A stretch of DNA of 64,000 nt from Echinicola vietnamensis DSM 17526 (GTDB lineage Bacteria; Bacteroidota; Bacteroidia; Cytophagales; Cyclobacteriaceae), in the NCBI RefSeq assembly GCF_000325705.1, contig NC_019904.1, positions 3,598,001 to 3,662,000 on the forward strand. The letters run 5' to 3'. The notes beneath the pieces were generated by a model, which did no database searches, had not been told where the DNA came from, and saw nothing but the letters and a program-made list of their open reading frames with translations. How positions within the stretch are numbered: position 1 is the stretch's first letter; each line of letters begins with the position of its first letter. Below, in pieces: positions 55,700 to 62,922 of the stretch. Both the position numbers and the translations under genes were made by a program.

Positions 55700-56919
55700 T
55701 TATTTTTCAGTTTGGCAATTTTGCGAACACTTTCACAGAGCTTGTCCACTTCTTCTTTGGTGTTATAAACAGAAAAGGAAGCCCTAACAGTTCCCTCAAT
55801 ATTAAATCGGCCCATGAGCGGCTGGGTACAATGGTGACCTGTCCTCACGGCAATTCCGGCAGCATCCAGCATCATCCCCACGTCAAAGGGGTGCATGTCG
55901 TTTATCAAAAAGGATAGCACGCTCACCTTTTGATCGGCCGTACCCACAGGAATGAAGCCTTTAATATCATTTAGTTGGGTCATGGCATGTTGAAGTAATT
56001 TCTCTTCATGCGCTCTGATAGCGGATTTCCCAATTTCATTGACAAATTCCAACGCTTTTTGAAAAGCAATGACATCTGCAATATTAGGGGTTCCCGCCTC
56101 AAATTTAAACGGGATATCATTGAAAGTGGTCTTTTCGAAGGTGACTTCTTTGATCATTTCTCCACCGCCTTGGTAAGGAGGCATAGCTTCCAATATTTCC
56201 CTTTTACCATAAAGAACTCCAAGACCGGTCGGACCATAGATTTTATGGGCTGACATCACGAAGAAATCACAATCCAGCGCTTGCACATCAATGTCCAAAT
56301 GGGCAGAAGATTGAGCACCATCAATCAGAACTTTTGCACCGACCTTATGGGATTTTTCAATAATCTCTTTGACTGGATTTATGGTGCCCAGGGCGTTGGA
56401 AGCATGGACGACCGCTACCAATTTGGTTTTCTCATTGAGCATGTCGTCAAACGCTTCCATGAGCAGCTCCCCTTTTTCATTGATAGGGATCACTTTAAGT
56501 TTAGCACCTTTTTCTTCACAGAGCATTTGCCAAGGTACGATGTTGGAATGGTGTTCCAATGTACTGATGATAATCTCATCGCCCTTTTCAATAAACTTTC
56601 TGCCAAAGGTAGCTGCTACGAGGTTAATGCCTTCTGTGGTGCCTTTAGTAAAAATAACCTCTTCATCCTCCGCGGCATTAATGAATTCTTTTACTTGCCC
56701 TCTGGTCTTTTCATAGTGCCTAGTGGCTCGGTCAGCTAATGTATGGGCACCGCGGTGGATATTGGAATTATCATGGGTGTAATAAGCAGACAATGCCTCC
56801 AGCACCCTTGTTGGTTTTTGGGTAGTGGCGGCATTATCCATGTAAATGAGAGGCTTTCCGTTCACTTCTTGGTGAAGTACTGGGAATTGCCCTCGGATAT
56901 GTTCAGTATTCAGCGTCAT
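55696..56919 (-). CDS. sufS: Cysteine desulfurase SufS
   Basis: 407 residues, PLP-dependent class V aminotransferase fold. Cofactor Lys in SAHKIYGPTG (about residue 227), the cysteine-loop active Cys in RTGHHCTQP (about residue 366), and ATRHYEKTRGQVKEF in the N-terminal half. Converts Cys to Ala and gives persulfide sulfur to SufE. Starts about 130 nt after sufD; a small hairpin (57006-57025) sits in the gap. Confidence 0.96.
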   Translation of the reverse strand: MTLNTEHIRGQFPVLHQEVNGKPLIYMDNAATTQKPTRVLEALSAYYTHDNSNIHRGAHTLADRATRHYEKTRGQVKEFINAAEDEEVIFTKGTTEGINLVAATFGRKFIEKGDEIIISTLEHHSNIVPWQMLCEEKGAKLKVIPINEKGELLMEAFDDMLNEKTKLVAVVHASNALGTINPVKEIIEKSHKVGAKVLIDGAQSSAHLDIDVQALDCDFFVMSAHKIYGPTGLGVLYGKREILEAMPPYQGGGEMIKEVTFEKTTFNDIPFKFEAGTPNIADVIAFQKALEFVNEIGKSAIRAHEEKLLQHAMTQLNDIKGFIPVGTADQKVSVLSFLINDMHPFDVGMMLDAAGIAVRTGHHCTQPLMGRFNIEGTVRASFSVYNTKEEVDKLCESVRKIAKLKNK

Positions 56920-57005
56920 GAAAGGCGGTTATTGGTTGATTGATGAAAAGAAGGACATTGTTCCGTGACAGGAGTGACAGGCCTTTATCATCAAGGTAAA
57001 AGAGC

Positions 57006-57025
57006 ATGGGGCTTTACAGCCCCAT
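57006..57025 (-). other. Intercistronic hairpin between sufD and sufS
   Basis: 8-bp perfect stem ATGGGGCT (57006-57013) / AGCCCCAT (57018-57025) with a 4-nt loop and only a short T-rich stretch after it on the minus strand. It could be a weak attenuator or a processing site. Confidence 0.35.
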
Positions 57026-57048
57026 TTATCATGGTACTGTCAGGCGGG

Positions 57049-58338
57049 TTATAGCTTACCCAATCGTTCTTGAACGAGCGCTATGCAGTATTCCCGCAAC
57101 GGCTCTATTTTAATATGGTCAAGAATTTCTCCTGCAAAGGCATAGAGCAGTAGGTTTTTGGCTTCTACTTTACCAATGCCCCTTGCTTGAAGATAAAACA
57201 ATGCTTCCTCATCCAACTGGCCTGTGGTACAGCCGTGGGAGCATTTGACATCGTCTGCCCAAATCTCCAATTGCGGTTTGGTATTGATGATGGCATCTTC
57301 TGACAGAAGGATATTGTTGTTTTGCTGGAAAGCATTGGTCTTTTGAGCGTCTTGTCGCACAAAGATCTTTCCGTTAAAAACACCCCTGGATTTGTCTGCA
57401 AGGATCCCTTTATAAAGCTCATTGGAATCTGCATGTGGCATGGTATGGTCCACATTGGTGTGGTTGTCCACATGGGTTCCGCCGTTTAGCAGGTAAAGCC
57501 CGTACATATTGCCTTCACAGCCGCTATCTCTTAGGTTAAGGGTAAGGTTGTTTCGGATGAAATCCCCCTTAAGCGACAATGTCACTGTAGTAAGCGTGGC
57601 ATCACGATGGATGTCGGCTTCGAAGTTATTTACGTCGATGGCAGCATCACTTTCGTTTTGGATTTTATGAAAGTATAGGTGGGCATTGTCATCTACCTTC
57701 ACCTCGGTCAAGCTGTTCAGGAAATACGGCTCCTCATCCACACTGATGATGCGTTCGATAAAGGTGGCCTCGGCATTAGCTTCTCCATGGATAAATACCC
57801 TTGGCGCTACTACTTGGCCGTCTGTTGCTTGACAGAAGTGCAGCAATAGAATCGGCTTTTCCACTACCTTGTTTTTGGCAATGTGGATATGGATACCATC
57901 TGCAAATAACACCGAGTTCAACGCATTGAACGGTTCCTTTTCCGGCTTAGCAATCGTACCAATTAGATTGGCAGCATTGGTGTCAATTTTTGAAAAAGGA
58001 GCGATGGTATAGTTTTCCGCTGCATAATCAGATAATGAAGCATCAAATTGACCATTGTTAAAAACCAAAATATCGGCTTCAAGCTCAGGAATCAATACAT
58101 CTTTTACCTGTTCTGATGTCAGCGTAAGTTTTCCGGCTATCTGAAGATTGGAAATACCATTCTCCAGTTTTTTGCTGATAGGACTAAACTTATATTCCTC
58201 TGCCTTAGGAGCCGGCAGTCCATCTTTTTCAAGGACTTCAATGGCCATTTCCCTCAATTTTGGCAAAGTACCATTTGCCCCTTTACGGGCGATATCCAAG
58301 AAAGTATCCGTTAATTTATTTTTAGTTATTGTAGTCAT
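57049..58338 (-). CDS. sufD: Fe-S cluster assembly protein SufD
   Basis: 429 residues. SufBD-fold: beta-helix core with HVDNHTNVDHTMPHADSNELYKG (key part: HTMPHADS) and KCSHGCTTGQLDEEALFYLQARG motif (seen as CSHGCTTG). The His in MPHADS matches the His of SufD that helps iron entry. It forms a SufBCD scaffold with the genes upstream. Starts about 46 nt after sufC stops. Confidence 0.95.
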   Translation of the reverse strand: MTTITKNKLTDTFLDIARKGANGTLPKLREMAIEVLEKDGLPAPKAEEYKFSPISKKLENGISNLQIAGKLTLTSEQVKDVLIPELEADILVFNNGQFDASLSDYAAENYTIAPFSKIDTNAANLIGTIAKPEKEPFNALNSVLFADGIHIHIAKNKVVEKPILLLHFCQATDGQVVAPRVFIHGEANAEATFIERIISVDEEPYFLNSLTEVKVDDNAHLYFHKIQNESDAAIDVNNFEADIHRDATLTTVTLSLKGDFIRNNLTLNLRDSGCEGNMYGLYLLNGGTHVDNHTNVDHTMPHADSNELYKGILADKSRGVFNGKIFVRQDAQKTNAFQQNNNILLSEDAIINTKPQLEIWADDVKCSHGCTTGQLDEEALFYLQARGIGKVEAKNLLLYAFAGEILDHIKIEPLREYCIALVQERLGKL

Positions 58339-58384
58339 GAATATTCAAGAAATATGTGGGTTTGACAATCGGACAAGTCGAAGA

Positions 58385-59146
58385 TTAGACAGAAGCTCCG
58401 TCTACATCTGCCTTGATCCAGTCATAACCATTTTCTTCAAGATCCAATGCCAGTTCTTTTGAACCTGATTTTACAATTCTACCCTTGTAAAGCACGTGCA
58501 CATAATCAGGGACAATATAGTCCAACAATCGTTGATAGTGCGTTACGACGATCGTGGCATTGTCTTTTGATTTAAGTTGGTTGACGCCGTTTGAAACGAT
58601 CTTAAGGGCATCAATGTCCAAACCTGAATCAGTTTCATCCAAAATAGACAGGGTTGGCTCTAGCATGGCCATTTGGAAGATTTCATTTCTTTTCTTCTCT
58701 CCACCTGAAAAGCCTTCGTTCAGGGCACGGCTCATCAGTTTTTGATCGATTTCGACCAGCTTCATTTTTTCCTTCATTAACGAAAGGAATTTCACAGCAT
58801 CCAGTGCCTCTTGGCCCCTGTATTCTCTCACTTGGTTCACTGCAGTTCTGAGGAAATTCGTGGTGCTTACACCAGGAATTTCCACAGGGTATTGGAAAGC
58901 CAAGAATACACCTTCTCTGGCCCTGTCTTCTGGATTCATTTCCAGTAGATCTTTGCCATTGAACGTTACTTCTCCATCGGTAACCTCATATTCTTCCCTT
59001 CCGGCCAATACTGATGCCAAGGTGGATTTACCAGAACCATTTGGTCCCATGATGGCATGGACTTCCCCCGGTTTGATTTCAAGGTTAATTCCTTTCAGGA
59101 TTGGTGTTCCTTCGATAGATGCGTGTAAATTTTTTATGGATAACAT
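58385..59146 (-). CDS. sufC: SUF ABC-ATPase SufC
   Basis: 253 residues from ATG 59146 (MLSIKNLH); the frame runs upstream to 59230, which lies in the intercistronic region. Walker A GPNGSGKST (about residues 34-42), ABC signature FSGGEKKR, Walker B LSILDETDSG and a His in VVTHYQR. Provides ATP hydrolysis for the SufBCD complex. Confidence 0.97.
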   Translation of the reverse strand: MLSIKNLHASIEGTPILKGINLEIKPGEVHAIMGPNGSGKSTLASVLAGREEYEVTDGEVTFNGKDLLEMNPEDRAREGVFLAFQYPVEIPGVSTTNFLRTAVNQVREYRGQEALDAVKFLSLMKEKMKLVEIDQKLMSRALNEGFSGGEKKRNEIFQMAMLEPTLSILDETDSGLDIDALKIVSNGVNQLKSKDNATIVVTHYQRLLDYIVPDYVHVLYKGRIVKSGSKELALDLEENGYDWIKADVDGASV

Positions 59147-59185
59147 GATTTGAACTGATTTCTTTCTAATAAGTTGGTAATATAT

Positions 59186-59212
59186 GGATCCAATGGTATC
59201 CGGTTTGGATCC
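59186..59212 (-). other. Intercistronic hairpin between sufB and sufC
   Basis: 8-bp stem GGATCCAA (59186-59193) / TTGGATCC (59205-59212), loop 11 nt, in the 100-nt gap between sufB and sufC. May affect relative expression of the two genes; no evidence beyond position. Confidence 0.35.
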
Positions 59213-59245
59213 ACTGAATTTGGTTAACAAAGGGTGGGGGAGAAA

Positions 59246-60691
59246 TTATCCCACACTTCCCTCCAAGGTAAGGGCCAAAAGCTTCTGGGCTTCTACCGCA
59301 AACTCCATTGGAAGCTGGTTCAATACCTCTTTGGCATAGCCGTTTACAATCAAGGCTACGGCATCTTCACTGTCGATCCCACGCTGATTGCAGTAGAAAA
59401 TCTGGTCTTCACCGATCTTGGAGGTCGTAGCCTCGTGCTCTACCTTGGCGGTGGGATTTTGAATGTCTATATAAGGAAAGGTATGTGCTCCACATCGGTC
59501 TCCCATCAAAAGGGAATCACACTGGGAGAAGTTCCGTGAATTGACGGCCCTTTTCATCACCTGCACTTGGCCTCTGTAGGAATTCTGCGAATGACCGGCA
59601 GAGATACCTTTGGACACAATGCGCGATTTGGTGTTTTTACCAATGTGAATCATTTTCGTCCCTGTATCCGCTTGCTGGTAATTGTTGGTTACCGCTACTG
59701 AATAGAATTCACCGACAGAGTTATCTCCTTTCAGGATACAAGAAGGATACTTCCAGGTAACGGCAGATCCCGTCTCGACTTGTGTCCAAGAAATCTTGGA
59801 ATTGTCTCCGGCACAAATGCCCCTTTTAGTTACAAAATTATAAATACCGCCTTTCCCATCTTTATCGCCTGGGAACCAGTTTTGTACAGTAGAATATTTT
59901 ACTTCAGCATCTTTGGCTGCATAAATTTCTACTACGGCGGCGTGCAATTGGTTTTCGTCTCGTTGTGGTGCTGTACAGCCCTCCAAGTAAGATACATAGG
60001 ATTCATCCTCTGCCACGATCAAGGTTCTTTCGAATTGCCCTGTGTTGGCAGCGTTTATCCTGAAATAAGTGGAAAGCTCCATGGGGCATCTTACGCCCTT
60101 AGGGATATAACAGAAAGACCCGTCCGAAAATACGGCGGAGTTCAGTGCTGCATAATAATTATCTGTCATGGGAACCACGGAACCCAAGTACTGCTTGACC
60201 AGCTCGGGATGCTCATGGACAGCCTCACTGAAGGAACAGAAAACTATTCCAAGCTTGCTAAGGGTATCCTTAAACGTAGTACCTACCGAAACGGAGTCAA
60301 GTACTGCATCTACTGCAATGCCTTGGAGTTTCTTTTGTTCGTTGAGGCTGATGCCCAGTCTTTCATAGATCTGAAGCAACTCAGGATCTACCTCGTCCAA
60401 GCTTTTTGGCTTGCTTTTCTGCTTGGGAGCAGAATAATATTTTAAGGCTTGGAAATCTACTTTAGGGTAGTTGACATTGGCCCAATCGGGCTCGGTCATA
60501 TTTTGCCAAGTACGGAAAGCCTTAAGCCTCCATTCCAAGAGCCAGGTAGGCTCTTCTTTCTTGGCCGAAATCCAACGGATAATTTCTTCATTCAAACCGG
60601 CAGGAGCTTCATCAGCTTCAAAATCAACAGACCAGCCGTGTTCATATTCTTTCGAGGTGAATTCCTCTAAAATTTCGTTGTCTTTGCTCAT
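59246..60691 (-). CDS. sufB: Fe-S cluster assembly protein SufB
   Basis: 481 residues, the scaffold subunit that receives sulfur and builds the cluster. Key parts: [46 protein letters not shown] (only parts quoted), and [13 protein letters not shown]. Its expected persulfide-receiving Cys (family knowledge) sits in a beta-helix core cysteine; several cysteines are available ([17 protein letters not shown]). The first gene of the suf operon proper, following the candidate promoter and operator sites at 60700-60754. Confidence 0.97.
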   Translation of the reverse strand: MSKDNEILEEFTSKEYEHGWSVDFEADEAPAGLNEEIIRWISAKKEEPTWLLEWRLKAFRTWQNMTEPDWANVNYPKVDFQALKYYSAPKQKSKPKSLDEVDPELLQIYERLGISLNEQKKLQGIAVDAVLDSVSVGTTFKDTLSKLGIVFCSFSEAVHEHPELVKQYLGSVVPMTDNYYAALNSAVFSDGSFCYIPKGVRCPMELSTYFRINAANTGQFERTLIVAEDESYVSYLEGCTAPQRDENQLHAAVVEIYAAKDAEVKYSTVQNWFPGDKDGKGGIYNFVTKRGICAGDNSKISWTQVETGSAVTWKYPSCILKGDNSVGEFYSVAVTNNYQQADTGTKMIHIGKNTKSRIVSKGISAGHSQNSYRGQVQVMKRAVNSRNFSQCDSLLMGDRCGAHTFPYIDIQNPTAKVEHEATTSKIGEDQIFYCNQRGIDSEDAVALIVNGYAKEVLNQLPMEFAVEAQKLLALTLEGSVG

Positions 60692-60699
60692 AAAGCGAG

Positions 60700-60714
60700 T
60701 TATTTAGACTAATT
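60700..60714 (-). promoter_or_regulatory. Candidate operator box 1 upstream of sufB
   Basis: TTATTTAGACTAATT, a near-symmetric TTAGnCTAA core, 9 nt before the sufB ATG and just downstream of the predicted start site. Related boxes lie at 60741-60754 and 60912-60934. Confidence 0.45.
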
Positions 60715-60727
60715 ACATTTTGTACCG

Positions 60728-60735
60728 CAAAGATA
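60728..60735 (-). promoter_or_regulatory. -7 element of the suf operon promoter
   Basis: Minus strand TATCTTTG, an exact TAnnTTTG. A good -33 TTTG is not found at 19-22 nt, which could mean a regulator-dependent promoter. Box 2 covers the expected -33 region. Confidence 0.5.
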
Positions 60736-60740
60736 TAACA

Positions 60741-60754
60741 TTAATCTAAAATTA
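60741..60754 (-). promoter_or_regulatory. Candidate operator box 2 upstream of sufB
   Basis: TTAATCTAAAATTA on plus (TTTTAGATTAA on minus), a half-site-like version of box 3, lying over the -33 area of the suf promoter. Confidence 0.4.
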
Positions 60755-60911
60755 TATGTTCAATGACAATGAAAATTCTTTATGGGAAATAGAAAAAAAC
60801 AATGTGCTGGGTGTGAAAAACAAAAGTTTTTATAACCAAAAGCACGAAAACCGCACTTTTGGTTATATTGGTAAAAGTCAATTCAAACACTGAATATTTA
60901 CTATAGTTTTT

Positions 60912-60934
60912 AAATTAGATTTAATCTAAATAAC
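60912..60934. promoter_or_regulatory. Candidate operator box 3 (palindrome TTAGATTTAATCTAA)
   Basis: TTAGATT-T-AATCTAA is a perfect inverted repeat with 7-bp arms at about 60915-60929. It resembles metal-responsive (DtxR/MntR-type) boxes and lies just downstream of lrp, about 220 nt before sufB. The regulator is not known. Confidence 0.5.
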
Positions 60935-60952
60935 TATATTTTCTAAGAAAAA

Positions 60953-61429
60953 CTACTTAGCATCTTGCTCAAAAAGCTGTATCGGTCGATTTATACTTTC
61001 CTCCAAGACGATGAGTGTTTCTGTTCGGTCGATTCCATCCACTTTTTGGATTTTGTTCAGGACGTCTCTGAGGTGGTTGGTATCCTTACAGATTATCTTG
61101 GCAAAGATGCTGTAATTTCCAGTGGTATAATATGCATTTACAACCTCAGAAATTTCTTTCAACTTTTCGATAACATTGTCATAAAGTGAGCTTTTTTCAA
61201 GGTAAATTCCCAGATATGCTGAAATATCATAACCCAATTTCGAAAAATCAATGTTGAGTGTGGCACTTTTGACAATTCCCATATCTTCCAATTTGCGCAT
61301 CCTCACATGCACGGTACCAGAAGAAACGTAAACCTTCTTGGCAATCTCCGTATAGGGGGTTTTTGCATCTTCATTAAGTAATGAAATGATCTTCAAATCA
61401 ACATTGTCAATATCTAAATTTTTATCCAT
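60953..61429 (-). CDS. Lrp/AsnC family transcriptional regulator
   Basis: 158 residues. N-terminal winged helix (DNVDLKIISLLNEDAKTPYTEIAKKVYVSSGTVHVRM, helix-turn-helix around 24-45, quoted partly) and a C-terminal RAM (AsnC ligand-binding) domain (TLNIDFSKLGYDISAYLGI ... AYYTTGNYSIFAKI). It likely binds an amino acid or related ligand. It precedes sufB on the same strand with a 260-bp gap that carries the suf promoter, so it is a separate transcription unit that may regulate its neighbour. An upstream AT-rich region at 61430-61500 has no exact promoter consensus. Confidence 0.95.
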   Translation of the reverse strand: MDKNLDIDNVDLKIISLLNEDAKTPYTEIAKKVYVSSGTVHVRMRKLEDMGIVKSATLNIDFSKLGYDISAYLGIYLEKSSLYDNVIEKLKEISEVVNAYYTTGNYSIFAKIICKDTNHLRDVLNKIQKVDGIDRTETLIVLEESINRPIQLFEQDAK

Positions 61430-61514
61430 TATTTAATTATTTGGTTACCTTTATTTGAATAAAGATGCATTCAAATTATTGAATTGTCAAAATTTACACG
61501 AACATTTTTTTTGA

Positions 61515-61546
61515 TTTGCAAAATATCAAAAAATGTATTTACTTTG
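61515..61546 (+). promoter_or_regulatory. Candidate promoter of a small transcript
   Basis: TTTG (61515-61518), 20-nt spacer, TTACTTTG (61539-61546), one mismatch to TAnnTTTG. Transcription would run to the terminator at 61700-61724, a ~170-nt RNA. Confidence 0.5.
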
Positions 61547-61622
61547 GGATTACATTGTTAAAGACGGTAAATGTTTTGAAAACAATCGATTGATTTAAAA
61601 TATATGATTGTTTTTTGTGAAA

Positions 61623-61694
61623 ATGCTTACCAAAACAATGGTTTTTATATTGAAACTTTTAATCTCTAAAGTTATATTTGGGTTTATATTCTGA
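61623..61694 (+). CDS. Possible 23-codon hydrophobic peptide gene
   Basis: ATG at 61623 to TGA at 61694: a 23-residue peptide with a very hydrophobic centre and three Lys residues (MLTKTM start, ISKVIFGFIF end). It lies between a promoter and an intrinsic terminator, and the RNA also contains a 9-bp inverted repeat before the ORF (AAAACAATC / GATTGTTTT). It resembles small membrane peptides, including toxin-like ones, but such peptides arise easily in AT-rich DNA. No family recognised. The transcript itself may be the functional product. Confidence 0.3.
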   Translation: MLTKTMVFILKLLISKVIFGFIF

Positions 61695-61699
61695 AAAGG

Positions 61700-61724
61700 G
61701 TCTTGCTACTGGCAAGACTTTTTT
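61700..61724 (+). terminator. Intrinsic terminator of the small transcript
   Basis: 7-bp stem GTCTTGC (61700-61706) / GCAAGAC (61712-61718) followed by six Ts, then a further T-run. Confidence 0.75.
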
Positions 61725-61759
61725 GTTTTTATGGTGCAGGTAATTTAGACCAGAATTGA

Positions 61760-61850
61760 GGTCAAGCATAATTTCGGGTCAAGCGGAAAAGTTGGGGATT
61801 GCCAGTTTGCTTAGAGGTAATAACACAGATAAATCAAAATGCCACACGTC
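61760..61850 (+). repeat. Degenerate dispersed repeat, family 1 (copy E, weak)
   Basis: GGGTCAAGCGGAAAAGTTGG, then GATTGCCAGTTTGCT; only the first module is clearly related to copies A, C and D. Confidence 0.35.
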
Positions 61851-61879
61851 CCAATGGCTCCAAAAGGATGCTTTAACCT

Positions 61880-62735
61880 AGATTGAAAGGAATTTAGTAT
61901 TGTTTCGTGCCTTCGTGACCTATCTTTATTCCACAAAGCTCTCCATCATTCCCATTCGGTTCCTCTCCTTGAAGGAGAGGCTAGGAGAGGTTAAAACTGT
62001 TGGCTACGGATGAACATAGATGAACACAGATATTATTTAAGGGTATTGAGATAAAGAGTACGGAAATTGACAAGACATAAAAGGAGATGGTAAAGCATCT
62101 CTACAGGCTTGACCTAAGCTTTTTGAACTGAAGCTACAGAAAAACCTTAGTGCCTTCGAGCCTTTGTGGCCTATCACTATTCCACCAAGCTCTGCATCAT
62201 TCCCATTCGGTTCCTCTCCTCGCAGGAGTGGCTAGGAGAGGTGGAAACTGTTGGCTACGGATGAACATAGATGAACACAGATATTATTTAAGGGTATTGA
62301 GATAAAGAGTACGGAAATTGACAAGACATAAAAGGAGATGGTAAAGCATCTCTACAGGCTTGACCTAAGCTTTTTGAACTGAAGCTACAGAAAAACCTTA
62401 GTGCCTTCGAGCCTTTGTGGCCTATCACTATTCCACCAAGCTCTGCATCATTCCCATTCGGTTCCTCTCCTCGCAGGAGTGGCTAGGAGAGGTGAAAACT
62501 GTTGGCCATGGATGAACACAGATGAACACGGATTTTTAATGAACGGTTTTAGGGAGCGGGGGTAAATTGGCAAAATCCAGAAGGATAAGTTTCTTTCAGT
62601 TTTACACCTATGTGACAAAAAAAACTTAGTGCCTTCGAGCCTTCGTGGCCTAACATTATTCCACCAAGCTCTGCATCATTCCCATTCGGTTCCTCTCCTC
62701 ACAGGAAAGGCTAGGAAAGGTGGAAAAGCATTTTA
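61880..62735 (+). repeat. Family 2 tandem repeat array, unit about 251 bp
   Basis: Three to four units. The second and third units are nearly identical over about 245 bp (first differing at a TGGAAACT/TGAAAACT position), starting at 62001 and 62252 with the next at 62503, i.e. 251-bp spacing; outer units are diverged (243 and 228 bp). Each unit has TGGCTACGGATGAACATAGA-type text, a GTGCCTTCGAGCCTTTGTGG module and a CCTCTCCT/AGGAGAGG hairpin. Non-coding on both strands. Related to the 44155-44790 repeats by the GTGCCTT..GTGACTTCGTGGC core. Confidence 0.85.
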
Positions 62736-62922
62736 TCATCCTACTAACTGCCCTAAACTTTTCGCTTGGCTCCTAAAAAGACACCCAATGATAATGACTA
62801 ATTCCTAATCACATCTAAATCCTACCATTGATCCAACAAATAGGGAATAGTTTGTGGATATATCATTAACTTTTGATCTTCATTTTAAGAATTTTAATAT
62901 TTTCCTTAAAGCCCTTTTATAA

